This document shows, in pieces, positions 8,957-16,749 of a stretch of 41,717 nt of DNA. Positions within the stretch are counted from its first letter, which is position 1. Each line of letters opens with the position of its first letter. The position numbers and the translations under genes were made by a program. Source of the DNA: a virus. The notes beneath the pieces were generated by a model. The model worked only from the letters and a program-made list of their open reading frames with translations, was not told where the DNA came from and made no database searches. The stretch covers positions 1 through 41,717 of IMG/VR virus record IMGVR_UViG_3300033571_019808; one strand, given 5' to 3'.

Positions 8957-9714
8957 GAACAGGTTATGATATTTACTTGATGGCTGGTCAATCAAACATG
9001 GTCGGACAAGGCGTTTCTGCCGATGGCTTGTTAGATTTTAACGATCCAAGAGTTTTTCAATTTGGCGGCGCTGCAAAAGATCCTCGTTATAGAACTATTT
9101 TTTTAGGTAATGATCCAGCGCACCATGAAGAGGGTGTTAATAATAAAAAAGTAAGCCCAATTTTTCCTTTTGGTCGCGCGATGGCTTTAAAAACTGCTTG
9201 TAGCAGAAGAATCTTATTAGTGCCAGTTGCACACAGCGGCACGGCTTTAGTTAATAGCCTTTGGGGTGTTGGTGGCAAACTTTATGAAAATGCAATAACT
9301 CAAGCTAATTTAGCTATTCAAGCAGCCAAAGCAGAATTTATTGACAGCGACTTTAAAGGCATTGTTTGGCTTCAAGGTGAACAAGATTTTAACGCTGCTC
9401 AAGATGTTTACGCGAAAGCTCTTGATGATATGGTTAAAGGTTTTAGATCAAGGATTGCTGGGGCAGAAAAAGCCCCGTTTGTTGTTTTGCAAATGCTTCC
9501 TGCTTGGATTGCTAAAACTAATGGCAATGTTGACAGAGCGCACCAAGACACGCCAAATAGATTAGAATATAGCGCTTTCGTGCCAGCTCCACTTGATAAG
9601 AAATATGGCAATTCAGACAATATTCACTTTAGCGCCGCTGGCTCAAGAATTATTGGGAGAAATGCGGCAATGGCTTTTGATAGAGCAATAAACAATGTAT
9701 TTACACAGGCATGA
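8953..9714 (+). CDS. SGNH/SASA-family carbohydrate esterase
   Basis: 253 aa. It shows the SASA (CE6/sialate O-acetylesterase-like) SGNH signature. Block I is MAGQSNM with Ser14 as predicted nucleophile, the WLQGEQD block is at residues 139-145, and DNIHFS at 222-227 supplies the Asp222-His225 pair. Its predicted reaction is removal of O-acetyl or similar ester groups from a polysaccharide. There is no signal peptide, so secretion is not expected. Set among fibre genes, it is best read as a virion-borne enzyme that trims capsule or O-antigen during attachment. A good SD (GGAGGG) lies upstream and the start overlaps the fibre gene by 4 bp. Substrate unknown. Confidence 0.85.
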   Translation: MRTGYDIYLMAGQSNMVGQGVSADGLLDFNDPRVFQFGGAAKDPRYRTIFLGNDPAHHEEGVNNKKVSPIFPFGRAMALKTACSRRILLVPVAHSGTALVNSLWGVGGKLYENAITQANLAIQAAKAEFIDSDFKGIVWLQGEQDFNAAQDVYAKALDDMVKGFRSRIAGAEKAPFVVLQMLPAWIAKTNGNVDRAHQDTPNRLEYSAFVPAPLDKKYGNSDNIHFSAAGSRIIGRNAAMAFDRAINNVFTQA

Positions 9715-10169
9715 AAGAATTACCTGAAAACCCATTATTAATAGGCGCATTCTTTGCAGGTATGGCTTGGTTTATGACTAAAATATTGCTACCAGTTTTT
9801 GCATGGATTTTTAAAGAAAAACATAAAGATCTAGAAAGTAAAATTGATCACAAAGACTTAAAATTACAAGAACACACTATGAGAGAATGGGTTAAAGAAG
9901 TTTTGGCTGATGCTTTAAAAGAATTTAAAGTAACTCTAAAAGATTTTAAAGATAGTCTGAAAAAGGAGATGAAAGAAATTGAAGATAAAATTGAAGAAAG
10001 AAGCGACCGAAGATATGAGACAATTTTAAATTTAGTTAAAGCAATCAATCATGAAAGGGAATCGCGCAAAGCTCAATACGAGGGAACTATCGAAATTTGC
10101 AAAGATGCTTTAAAAGAAGCCCACGAAACCCTACAACTAATTGATAAGATAAAAAAACAACATGACTAA
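9711..10169 (+). CDS. Membrane-anchored coiled-coil protein of lysis region
   Basis: 152 aa. A hydrophobic segment at residues ~9-34 (LIGAFFAGMAWFMTKILLPV) could span the membrane once. Residues ~36-150 are very rich in Lys, Glu and Leu and predicted to form a long coiled coil. It overlaps the esterase stop by 4 bp and the next membrane-protein gene by 8 bp, opening a run that continues into spanins and endolysin. It might be a holin partner or an envelope-spanning accessory. It is not the i-spanin, because a better pair lies downstream. Confidence 0.6.
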   Translation: MKELPENPLLIGAFFAGMAWFMTKILLPVFAWIFKEKHKDLESKIDHKDLKLQEHTMREWVKEVLADALKEFKVTLKDFKDSLKKEMKEIEDKIEERSDRRYETILNLVKAINHERESRKAQYEGTIEICKDALKEAHETLQLIDKIKKQHD

Positions 10170-10389
10170 AAAAGACGATACCGCAATTGAACACGCACTA
10201 GACGCTTTAGCTAAAAACGCCAACAAGAAAGATTGGGCTAATTTAGTTAGAGCCATTTCGATTGGGATAATAATTGTCTGCTTAGGAGTGCCAGCTTTTG
10301 CGTTAGGAGCGGGTTATTATGTAGCAGAGCAGTATTTATTTAAAGGTAAATGTAAAAATGAAAGCAATATTAATAACGTTGGCAATTAG
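10162..10389 (+). CDS. Putative holin or holin-like membrane protein
   Basis: 75 aa. It has a charged N-terminus (~27 residues), one long hydrophobic stretch at residues ~30-56 (AISIGIIIVCLGVPAFALGA), and a short charged tail. Size, topology and position directly before spanins and hydrolase fit a class III-like holin or antiholin. Holins have no conserved motif, and the 111-aa two-helix protein at 11765 is an alternative. It overlaps the next gene by 32 bp. Confidence 0.5.
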   Translation: MTKKDDTAIEHALDALAKNANKKDWANLVRAISIGIIIVCLGVPAFALGAGYYVAEQYLFKGKCKNESNINNVGN

Positions 10390-10591
10390 CCTCTTGGCGC
10401 TTGCTTTTGCTTGGGTTTATAAACAAGGAGAGAATAAAAATGAATTACAGACGCAGAAAGAAGAGAATACAGAACAACAACTTATCATTGAAGATTCAAG
10501 AAAAATTTATAAGCGTCGCGTTTCTAGTGTTAATACTACTTCTGATAACGCTGTTGAGTGGTTGCGCCAAAACATATGTCAAGATTGTTAA
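10358..10591 (+). CDS. Rz-like inner-membrane spanin (i-spanin)
   Basis: 77 aa. An N-terminal signal-anchor helix (MKAILITLAISLLALAFAWV) is followed by a charged, helix-forming periplasmic segment (KQGENKNELQTQKEENTEQQ) and the ending ..VEWLRQNICQDC. It is short for Rz but has the usual order. A lipoprotein gene begins inside it in another frame, which is the classic Rz/Rz1 arrangement. Its role would be disruption of the outer membrane in the last step of lysis, in complex with the o-spanin at 10440. The C-terminal Cys residues might make disulphide-linked dimers. Confidence 0.7.
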   Translation: MKAILITLAISLLALAFAWVYKQGENKNELQTQKEENTEQQLIIEDSRKIYKRRVSSVNTTSDNAVEWLRQNICQDC

Positions 10592-10769
10592 AGTCTCTGA
10601 TTTTTGCAGTGGTCGCTATTACTCAATTACTGAAAAGAAAATAAGCAAAAAAGATATTAGAATTATTGAGGCGCTTAGAGCTAAAAGCAATTTAAGACCA
10701 ACGATTGATAAATTTATTGATTACACATTTATAAACGAAAAAGAATTTTTACGCTGTTTAAATGAATAA
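10440..10769 (+). CDS. Rz1-like outer-membrane lipoprotein spanin (o-spanin)
   Basis: 109 aa from the ATG at 10440. An in-frame ATG at 10401 would give 122 aa, but the 10440 start has an AAGGAG SD 9 bases upstream, so I choose it. A basic N-terminus precedes a hydrophobic segment ending in the lipobox LLSGC, giving a predicted lipidated Cys42 and a ~68-residue mature protein. The first half overlaps the i-spanin gene in a different frame. The signal sequence is longer than usual (41 residues), and the mature part is not Pro-rich as in lambda Rz1. A lipoprotein here implies a host with an outer membrane. It overlaps the hydrolase start by 8 bp. Confidence 0.7.
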   Translation: MNYRRRKKRIQNNNLSLKIQEKFISVAFLVLILLLITLLSGCAKTYVKIVKVSDFCSGRYYSITEKKISKKDIRIIEALRAKSNLRPTIDKFIDYTFINEKEFLRCLNE

Positions 10770-11163
10770 ATTACAAACCTTATCTGATTATTTAGTAGCA
10801 AGATCATATCCAAACTACAATGAAAATTGCGGACGCTGCGCCAAAGCGGTTAGAGAAGCTATAGAATATGCTTTTAACCCAAAAACCTTAAGAAGAACTC
10901 TCTCCGCTAAAAATTATGGCTCATCTTTAGAGGAATTTGGTTTTAGAAAAGTAGATAATCAAAATTATATTCCTCAAATCGGCGATGTTGCAATTATTCA
11001 TTACGAACCTCATGGCCATATTTGCGCTTATTGCAATAGTATTTTCCCAAAAACTGGAAAGAATTTTAAAGGCTGGGTTTCAGACTTTCAGCAAATTGAT
11101 GTTTATGGTGGCAAAATAAGAAAATCCAAACCAAAAATTATTTATTATCGTTTTTTTTCTTGA
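10762..11163 (+). CDS. Endolysin: CHAP/NlpC-P60-like peptidoglycan hydrolase
   Basis: 133 aa. Residues 23-34 (CGRCAKAVREAI) carry the likely catalytic Cys26 at the start of a helix, and GHICAY at 85-90 supplies His86. GWVSDF follows on a later strand. This Cys..His..WVSDF layout is that of small papain-like amidase/endopeptidase domains of phages and toxins. There is no signal peptide, so it needs a holin to reach the cell wall. It is the last of four overlapping lysis genes. Confidence 0.75.
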   Translation: MNKLQTLSDYLVARSYPNYNENCGRCAKAVREAIEYAFNPKTLRRTLSAKNYGSSLEEFGFRKVDNQNYIPQIGDVAIIHYEPHGHICAYCNSIFPKTGKNFKGWVSDFQQIDVYGGKIRKSKPKIIYYRFFS

Positions 11164-11220
11164 CATAAAAGAAAATTTTTTTAACTTTAAAATTAGTTTT
11201 ACTAATTTTAAAAAATCAAC

Positions 11221-11349
11221 ATGGTTAATCATCGATTGTATCATGCAAGAGGGGACAATGTTAAGTGCTTACGTTGTAAAGAATATTTTGTAAAACCGCT
11301 TAAGCGTCAACGTAGGCAGGGGTATAGAGCGATAAGCAAAACTTTTTAA
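11221..11349 (+). CDS. Small basic protein with one CxxC
   Basis: 42 aa, strongly basic. CLRC at residues 16-19 is followed by an Arg/Lys-rich tail (KPLKRQRRQGYRAISKTF). It could be half of a zinc-binding knuckle or a nucleic-acid-binding peptide. It lies between the endolysin and the zinc-ribbon gene at 11422, close to its same-strand neighbours. Too short to assign. Confidence 0.45.
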   Translation: MVNHRLYHARGDNVKCLRCKEYFVKPLKRQRRQGYRAISKTF

Positions 11350-11350
11350 T

Positions 11351-11425
11351 ATGAGAAAACTTTTCCTTTGGTGGAGAAAAAGAAATTGGCGAAACCAGCT
11401 TAAATTAAAGGGCTCTCCCTTATGA
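11351..11425 (+). CDS. Possible 24-aa basic peptide
   Basis: MRKLFLWWRKRNWRNQLKLK and four more residues: basic and Trp-rich. The stop overlaps the next start (TTATGAG) by 4 bases, which is how real neighbouring genes here are coupled. It may be a leader that couples translation of the 49-aa zinc-ribbon protein. Weak evidence because of its size. Confidence 0.3.
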   Translation: MRKLFLWWRKRNWRNQLKLKGSPL

Positions 11426-11571
11426 GTCTTGAATCTAAAATCTGTAAATCCTGCGCGAATGAATATGGCGATATAAACGATTGTCATGTGGAGTTTATCA
11501 TGGGCTTCTGCGATTGGTGCGAAGAAAAGCATCTAGTTACTGACTCTTATTATTTTTTTTACGAAGTATAA
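11422..11571 (+). CDS. Small zinc-ribbon-like protein
   Basis: 49 aa with two Cys pairs, CKSC (residues 8-11) and CDWC (30-33), plus a Cys at 21. This C-x2-C-x18-C-x2-C spacing fits a zinc ribbon. It sits in a compact run of small late genes after the endolysin and ends 3 bp before the next ATG. Phages often carry such ribbons as DNA- or RNA-polymerase-binding regulators; no specific role can be assigned. Confidence 0.6.
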   Translation: MSLESKICKSCANEYGDINDCHVEFIMGFCDWCEEKHLVTDSYYFFYEV

Positions 11572-11574
11572 ATT

Positions 11575-11763
11575 ATGAACAATTCAACTTTTAAACCTTT
11601 TAACCTTCTAATTAGCACTCCAGAACAAGAAAATCTTATAAGGGCAGCAATTACAGCGTTTTTTCAAGCGGAACATAATCAAATTATGACTATGATTAAT
11701 CATGCAAAAAATGCTGCTGCGAATGAAGTTAAAGAGGTTTTAGAAGAGCAACCAGCTAAATAA
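11575..11763 (+). CDS. Hypothetical helical protein
   Basis: 62 aa. Mostly helical and amphipathic (ENLIRAAITAFFQAEHNQIM, AANEVKEVLEEQPAK), with no membrane segment. It is packed between the zinc-ribbon gene (3-bp gap) and the two-helix membrane protein (1-bp gap), suggesting co-expression with lysis functions. Unrecognised. Confidence 0.55.
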   Translation: MNNSTFKPFNLLISTPEQENLIRAAITAFFQAEHNQIMTMINHAKNAAANEVKEVLEEQPAK

Positions 11764-11764
11764 T

Positions 11765-12100
11765 ATGAGCAACGTCTTTCAAAAAATTAAAGATTTTTTT
11801 AGCAAACCTTTTCCAGGCTTGCTTAGTTTTTTTATAAAGAAAGATGGGTCAATTAACCCGTCAGTTCAAGAAGCTATGAAAGACGCTGAGCCAATTTCAT
11901 TTTGGTTAAGGACTGCTATGGATAAAATCTCTCCGATTGGTCTTCCAAACTGGTCTTTATTTGCGTTAGTTGCAGCGACTATAGTTATTTATTTCGCCAA
12001 AGGCTCTATTATATTTTTGATTGAAATTGCTTCAGCTTTGGCGGTAGTAATTTTGCTATTTAGAGTATTGCAGGCTATTTATAAAAGTTTTAAAAAATAA
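11765..12100 (+). CDS. Two-helix membrane protein, holin candidate
   Basis: 111 aa. Two hydrophobic segments near residues 61-79 and 81-100 (SLFALVAATIVIYFAKGSII, then LIEIASALAVVILLF) are preceded by a 58-residue cytoplasmic-looking domain and end in a Lys-rich tail (IYKSFKK). A pair of helices with a basic tail is the usual class II holin layout. However, the long N-terminal part is atypical and the gene is separated from the endolysin by small genes. Either this or the 75-aa protein at 10162 could be the holin. Confidence 0.5.
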   Translation: MSNVFQKIKDFFSKPFPGLLSFFIKKDGSINPSVQEAMKDAEPISFWLRTAMDKISPIGLPNWSLFALVAATIVIYFAKGSIIFLIEIASALAVVILLFRVLQAIYKSFKK

Positions 12101-12137
12101 TGGACGAGTCTTTAGTAATCGAAAATCAAGAGGTGTC

Positions 12138-12347
12138 ATGAGCGATTTATCTTATGAAGAATTGAATAAGAAGATTGTGGATGACTCTAGTCCTATTTGG
12201 CTTAGTGGAGAAGTGAAAATCAATATACCAAAGCCAGTAATGCACATTGTTATTGCAAACGATACTCATTGGCCTCTATACAAAAAACCAAATTTTTTTC
12301 ACCGCAAAATGATGAGTTTGGTTTTTGGCTGGAAGTTCATTAAGTAA
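12138..12347 (+). CDS. Hypothetical protein, last gene of the late operon
   Basis: 69 aa. An SD-like AGAGGTG lies 7 bases before the ATG. Acidic N-terminal third, central beta-like stretch (EVKINIPKPVMHIVIAND), basic aromatic C-terminus (HRKMMSLVFGWKFIK). It is followed by the terminator at 12355. Function unknown. Confidence 0.55.
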   Translation: MSDLSYEELNKKIVDDSSPIWLSGEVKINIPKPVMHIVIANDTHWPLYKKPNFFHRKMMSLVFGWKFIK

Positions 12348-12354
12348 TCTAATT

Positions 12355-12381
12355 TTACATAATGGGGATTATGTAATTTTT
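12355..12381 (+). terminator. Rho-independent terminator ending the late operon
   Basis: A perfect 9-bp stem TTACATAAT / ATTATGTAA with a GGGG loop is followed by TTTTT on the + strand. The opposite strand lacks a T-run, so it acts mainly on the late transcript. It stands between convergent operons. Confidence 0.85.
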
Positions 12382-12385
12382 AGGC

Positions 12386-12502
12386 TTAATCCTTAGTTTT
12401 TTGTTTGTGATATTCTGACAACCATTGATCACCTATTAAAGCAAGAAATTTTATTATCTCTGTCTTATCTTTGAGAATTCCCATTAATAAATTTATGTCC
12501 AT
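12386..12502 (-). CDS. Small hypothetical protein, last gene of recombination operon
   Basis: 38 aa (MDINLLMGILKDKTEIIKFL..., ending KQKTKD), helical. Its ATG overlaps the stop of the 358-aa gene (TAATG) and is preceded by a strong SD (GGAGGGG), which is why I regard it as real. No known domain. Confidence 0.55.
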   Translation of the reverse strand: MDINLLMGILKDKTEIIKFLALIGDQWLSEYHKQKTKD

Positions 12503-13578
12503 TATTTCCCCTCCAATTTGTTAAGTCTTTGCTCTAGTTCAATTCTTTTTTGCTTTTCGGATTCGCGGCTTTCTGTTAGTGAGTCTATGTGGTTGATGAA
12601 GTCGGTTAGAGTGGCGTATTTTGAATAAATACAACACTCTTGATGTTTTTCAAACTCAATTTGAACATTCTCTATATCTTCCAAACTTATTCTGCCTCCC
12701 ATATTTACAAAAACAAATTGTCCTTGGTCTAAATCATATTCCTTTGAGGACTCACTAACATCCTTCCATATAGATTTAGGATTTTCCAATGGTTTGTGGC
12801 AATCACAACTAGGTTTGCCAATATTATATCCTTTGTTGTTAGGATCTGGAAGGGTTTTATAATATTTCCTACATTTTTGACAAAATGGTCTTTCGGGATC
12901 AAATTCTTCCTCGCTTTTCTTCTCTTCTTCTACAATTTCCGTATTCCATTCATCAGCCGCTTGTTCAAGCTCACAATCTTCTTCTACCTGATTTTTTGGA
13001 CTCTCTTCTGACTTCACATAAATTCTTTGATCTTCTCCAATATTTTTCTCTGCATATCGGCGGATTGTAAGCTCTAACTCTTTACCAGCTTGGCAGTATC
13101 CTTCTCTTGGAGCTTCTGAATAGTGACCTACATACCAATCTTCCACTATACCACAACCCTTCTCTGGTATATTAGGTTTATCCATAGATTCTAGGGCGTT
13201 GAGGAGGTTTTGACTAGTTCTTTTGATTTCTTGATAATGATAAGTCATTGTTCCGCTAAGCTTGCAGCTATCTTTCAACTCCCCCATTGCCTCCCTTACT
13301 TCATCTGATAGTATAGATTTTTTTACTTGCACTTCTGAGGGTTTTTGTGAGTTGTTGGGGATTTCTTCAAACTCATCTTTAAAAGTAAGCTCATCATAAT
13401 TCCACTCGCCCCTAAAAAATGCTCTATAGTTTAAATCATTTTCATCTCTAATATCATATTGCTCGCAGCCTGTGGAGCTATTTTTATCAGCCATAACTTT
13501 TACTACAATAAAAGTTCTTTTATTGTCAAACTTTCTTCTATATCTCTCACCCACTACAGGCATTTTATTATTTGTCAT
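12502..13578 (-). CDS. Hypothetical protein with central Cys cluster
   Basis: 358 aa, acidic. The N-terminal ~70 residues are beta-rich (VGERYRRKFDNKRTFIVVKV). A Glu-rich linker follows, with a Cys cluster near residues 234-262 (CQKCRKYYKTLPDPN, then CDCH) that could bind zinc. The tail is helical and coiled (SEKQKRIELEQRLNKLEGK). It overlaps the upstream coiled-coil gene by 11 bp and is downstream of recT/recE-type genes, so it is probably an accessory early protein. Unrecognised. Confidence 0.55.
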   Translation of the reverse strand: MTNNKMPVVGERYRRKFDNKRTFIVVKVMADKNSSTGCEQYDIRDENDLNYRAFFRGEWNYDELTFKDEFEEIPNNSQKPSEVQVKKSILSDEVREAMGELKDSCKLSGTMTYHYQEIKRTSQNLLNALESMDKPNIPEKGCGIVEDWYVGHYSEAPREGYCQAGKELELTIRRYAEKNIGEDQRIYVKSEESPKNQVEEDCELEQAADEWNTEIVEEEKKSEEEFDPERPFCQKCRKYYKTLPDPNNKGYNIGKPSCDCHKPLENPKSIWKDVSESSKEYDLDQGQFVFVNMGGRISLEDIENVQIEFEKHQECCIYSKYATLTDFINHIDSLTESRESEKQKRIELEQRLNKLEGK

Positions 13579-14011
13579 TGCTTTCTCCTTTAGTTTCTTT
13601 GGTGTTGAGTCGCTCTAAATATTGAGCTTCAATATCGTTATTCATAAGGCTTTCTGCTATCTCAAGCTTAGATTGAAGCTCTTCTTTATCTAAAGATTGC
13701 AATTCAATAACCTTTCTAAGATCAAAAATTAAGCTTTCTTGGCTTTTGTTTTCAGCATCTTGCTTTATTAGATCAAGTGAAAGCGAATGATTATCCTCTT
13801 CTAGCTTTACAATCATTTTATATTTATTGGAGCAATTTTCTTTTAGGCGCAGGTTTTCAGCCTGTAAAGACTCGATAATTTTTAGAGCTTTTTTCGCTAC
13901 AAATCTTTTATCCCATACTGATTTTAATACCAATGGATTATCTTTAAACTCTTCGGGATCTTGATCAGTAATTTCTCGAAGCTCCGCTATTTGTTTTTCT
14001 AGTTCTGTCAT
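13568..14011 (-). CDS. Coiled-coil protein
   Basis: 147 aa, almost all heptad-like helix (LEKQIAELREITDQD; IESLQAENLRLKEN; LSLDLIKQDAENKSQ), so a dimeric or trimeric coiled coil is likely. It overlaps the 358-aa gene by 11 bp. Probably a scaffold or accessory to recombination/replication. No enzymatic motif. Confidence 0.55.
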   Translation of the reverse strand: MTELEKQIAELREITDQDPEEFKDNPLVLKSVWDKRFVAKKALKIIESLQAENLRLKENCSNKYKMIVKLEEDNHSLSLDLIKQDAENKSQESLIFDLRKVIELQSLDKEELQSKLEIAESLMNNDIEAQYLERLNTKETKGESNDK

Positions 14012-14054
14012 AAATTAATAATTACAATAAGAAGGATTAAGAGTTTTTTCATGG

Positions 14055-14390
14055 TTATTCTGTTTTAAATTTTTGCGCAAATTCTTCAAAATTTAGCCAA
14101 TTATCCTCAATAATATTACCAATTGCGATCACCTCATCCCAAGAGCTTTTAACCCTAACATGCTTACCTTTCAGCTCCTCCCATTTTTCCACGCCAACTA
14201 CTCTTAATATTTCTCTAATTATAGCGATTCCAAAAGCGTTTTTATCTTGCTCTGGCTTGCTGCTTAACAACATATAACCACCAGCGCCTTGACCACTTCC
14301 ACCATAATCTAAACCAAGGAAGAAGGTCATAATACCATGAGCCTCTATGCCAAGCATTGTTGATTGTATTTTTGCGTTTTTAGTTTCCAT
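14055..14390 (-). CDS. Conserved phage protein of recombination operons
   Basis: 111 aa. The pattern IQSTMLGIEAHGIMTFFLGL, GQGAGGY (residues ~34-40), GVEKWEELKGKHVRV and ..IGNIIEDNWL is one I recognise as widespread among temperate phages next to RecT/exonuclease genes. Its function is not established. Cytoplasmic, alpha/beta. It is separated from the exonuclease gene by 50 bp. Confidence 0.6.
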   Translation of the reverse strand: METKNAKIQSTMLGIEAHGIMTFFLGLDYGGSGQGAGGYMLLSSKPEQDKNAFGIAIIREILRVVGVEKWEELKGKHVRVKSSWDEVIAIGNIIEDNWLNFEEFAQKFKTE

Positions 14391-14440
14391 GTCTTTCCTA
14401 TTTTTAGTTTATTCAATCAAGCCTAACGCTTGATCTGTCA

Positions 14441-15406
14441 TTACATATATTTATACTGGATCCATGTTGGCAAATCTTCCCATCCTAAAATTTCAATATC
14501 ACCTTCTCCCTCTCTTTTGTAATCATCTTCCCACCTTTCAGCGCCATATTTTTCAATATTGGTTTTATATATATCTAATCCCCTGCGAAATAGATGCTCT
14601 GCGCTTTCAATAACATCTTCGCGAAACATCTTTAGCCTCACCATCAAATCCTCTTTTTCTTGAAAAGCAAAAACAAATTTGCTAGATGGAATTTTTATTA
14701 ACTCTTTAACAAACGCTTCTTGCTGAGTATTGGCGTCATGGCATTTGGGATTTTGTTTAAAGATTCTCAAGCCCTCCATATAATAAGCGGCTTGGATATA
14801 ATAATCATAATCTCCAATTTGATTTTTAATCTTTGTTATATTTTCAAGGCTTTTATAATCCGCAATATATACCAAGGCAAGCCAATCCATACGACACTTA
14901 CACATTAAGCCTGTTTCTGCATCGCGCCAGAAAATGGAAACTTCCATAAATCCGTCTTGAAATAAAGCTCCAGCCGTTGGTAATGATTCAAAATAATCAA
15001 CCCTCTCTTTAATTTCAGCAAAATCTTCTTCTGAAATTTTTATTTTACTTCCAATATATTCAAAAGTTTTTGCATCCTTGGTTTTTCGCAGTGAAAAGTT
15101 TTGATTAAAATCTGTTTTTTGGCTTTCCAGCTTATAAAAATCAGAATCAATATCTAATTTTGGCAAAACTACATAATCGCGATAAAACCGCTCTTTCTCC
15201 ATCAGGTAGCAGTGTAAAGCATTACCCATCTTCATAGAGGGGGTTTGTTTATATTCGCGCTTAGGATTTAAGGGCGAATTTCTCCAATATTTCATTGGAG
15301 AAATTAATAAGTTTTTTATGTTACTATTGGAAATTGCGGGGTCATTGTGATAATCTTCGTTTGAAAGATTAAAATAGATACCTTCTGATAATCCTTTTGG
15401 TTGCAT
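14441..15406 (-). CDS. RecE-like PD-(D/E)XK exonuclease
   Basis: 321 aa. It shows the PDDEXK/RecE-type motif order: ISNSNIKNLLISPMKYW near residue 25, GNALHCYLME (His65), the CRMDWLA segment (Asp174), IADYKS (Asp183, Lys185), and QAAYYMEG (Gln205, Tyr209). These are the metal-binding and catalytic positions of phage 5'-3' double-strand exonucleases (DUF3799 family). It starts at the stop of the RecT/Bet gene (1-base overlap), as expected for a resection and annealing pair. The product would chew 5' ends so that the partner protein can load on 3' overhangs. Confidence 0.85.
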   Translation of the reverse strand: MQPKGLSEGIYFNLSNEDYHNDPAISNSNIKNLLISPMKYWRNSPLNPKREYKQTPSMKMGNALHCYLMEKERFYRDYVVLPKLDIDSDFYKLESQKTDFNQNFSLRKTKDAKTFEYIGSKIKISEEDFAEIKERVDYFESLPTAGALFQDGFMEVSIFWRDAETGLMCKCRMDWLALVYIADYKSLENITKIKNQIGDYDYYIQAAYYMEGLRIFKQNPKCHDANTQQEAFVKELIKIPSSKFVFAFQEKEDLMVRLKMFREDVIESAEHLFRRGLDIYKTNIEKYGAERWEDDYKREGEGDIEILGWEDLPTWIQYKYM

Positions 15407-16407
15407 TATTTCAAAACCTCCAATCTTCTTTTTTCAATAGCCCTAATATTCTCAAATAAAGTTGGTGCGTTTTTGTGCAGAATTGCCATGTTATTCGCGT
15501 GGTTTTCCATGTTGCGCTTAATGCCATGAAGAGTAGTTATTGTCTCTAAATCTGTTTTAATTTGTTCGTAAATAGCTTCCTCCCTAGAGGTATCCAGTTG
15601 TTCGGGATTTCCGAATGACTGCTCTTGGTCAATAAAAGGAGGGTTCACGGCACTAGCATCACTATCAATTAATTCCGCCTCTTGCACCTGTGGTTGTGAT
15701 TTTAATTCAGAAACATTAAACGACCTTTCTAAAGCTGGCGGAACTGCGTGAGCTTGAGCGGTTTTAGATTTTGGAGTAATATTTAACATTCCCTCATTCG
15801 CATCAAAAGTTTCTTCCCCAATGTAATCGTTACCAACCTCTTCAGGAAAAGCCATACGCAACGCAGCAGCTTCACAGCACTTTTCTAATTGAGCATAATT
15901 TCTTTTAGCCCACATAGCATTTGGTGCGGCAGTATCATTTTTTTGCGTTTTATATTCCTGCTTCCAAAATAACTTTGCCGTGAAAGATCTTGGCTCGCCT
16001 TGAACTAATCTAAATACAGTTACCCTACACCATTTCGGATAAGTAACCTCAATGCCACCTAGATTTTCAGTAACTTCATCACCAAATTCCGCCTCACTTC
16101 TTCCAGCATATTGACCAGTTCTTGTAGCCGTAATTCTAACCTCAGAAATTGACGGCCAGATAGTATCTTTCATGGCCTTGAGTTTATTATCCCAAATAGG
16201 AACGATTTGGATTGTGCGCTTCATTATGTCAAGTTTACGAGCGCGGCAATAATCTATCGCCATTAAAAGTGTTTCGTCTTTCTGAACATTTGGGTAAAGG
16301 ATTTCTTTAATTACCCTGAAATCTTCAAGCTTAATTTCGCGCTTATCTAGTGAAGCTTGTAAGCCCACTGGTTTTTGATTTGTTATTTCTGTTGATTGAG
16401 TTTGCAT
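15406..16407 (-). CDS. RecT/Bet single-strand annealing protein
   Basis: 333 aa. The core at residues ~30-200 has the Bet/RecT signature: RARKLDIMKRTIQIVPIW; WPSISEVRITATRTGQYAG; W..RNYAQLEKCCEAAALRMAFPEEVGNDY. A variable Gln/Ser-rich linker and a short helical C-terminus follow. It promotes annealing of complementary single strands after exonuclease resection and overlaps that exonuclease gene by one base. The operon is transcribed leftward, apparently from the promoter in the AT-rich gap at 16723-16890. Confidence 0.9.
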   Translation of the reverse strand: MQTQSTEITNQKPVGLQASLDKREIKLEDFRVIKEILYPNVQKDETLLMAIDYCRARKLDIMKRTIQIVPIWDNKLKAMKDTIWPSISEVRITATRTGQYAGRSEAEFGDEVTENLGGIEVTYPKWCRVTVFRLVQGEPRSFTAKLFWKQEYKTQKNDTAAPNAMWAKRNYAQLEKCCEAAALRMAFPEEVGNDYIGEETFDANEGMLNITPKSKTAQAHAVPPALERSFNVSELKSQPQVQEAELIDSDASAVNPPFIDQEQSFGNPEQLDTSREEAIYEQIKTDLETITTLHGIKRNMENHANNMAILHKNAPTLFENIRAIEKRRLEVLK

Positions 16408-16428
16408 AGTTTTTTTCCTTAGTTGTTA

Positions 16429-16722
16429 TTAAATTAAATTTAAAAAATAATCGCTTTGGATTTTTCTAAATCCTTCCGCTTCAATTTCACATTGCTTTTT
16501 GTGGTATCTATACTCAGTTTCAATTCTTTCTTCAATTTTATCTATTTCAGCTTGGCATACTTCTTGTAAAATCTCTGATTCATCACCAATACAATATGTT
16601 TGCGTGATTTGTTCTGGCTCTTTATCCACTTCACAATAAAAATTAATTGCGTCTTGAATGACCAATTCGAGAGTTTCATTTTCAAAGCAATTGCGCTTTG
16701 TTTCGATAATCCAATCTGACAT
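16429..16722 (-). CDS. Hypothetical acidic protein
   Basis: 97 aa, strongly acidic (Glu-rich), helical, with four Cys. First gene of the recombination operon, directly downstream of the operator-like repeat array. Its charge and position would suit a small regulator or inhibitor of a host DNA enzyme, but nothing in the sequence proves this. Confidence 0.55.
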   Translation of the reverse strand: MSDWIIETKRNCFENETLELVIQDAINFYCEVDKEPEQITQTYCIGDESEILQEVCQAEIDKIEERIETEYRYHKKQCEIEAEGFRKIQSDYFLNLI

Positions 16723-16749
16723 AAATAGTTATTTAAATTTTTAACTTTT

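Noticed and set aside
1442-9714. Diversity-generating retroelement, considered because podoviruses of the BPP-1 kind carry one
   Set aside because: No reverse transcriptase and no template/variable repeat pair were seen; fibre similarities are ordinary diverged domains.
12100-12141. 13-aa mini-frame overlapping both neighbours
   Set aside because: Could be a coupling leader, but too short to support as a gene.
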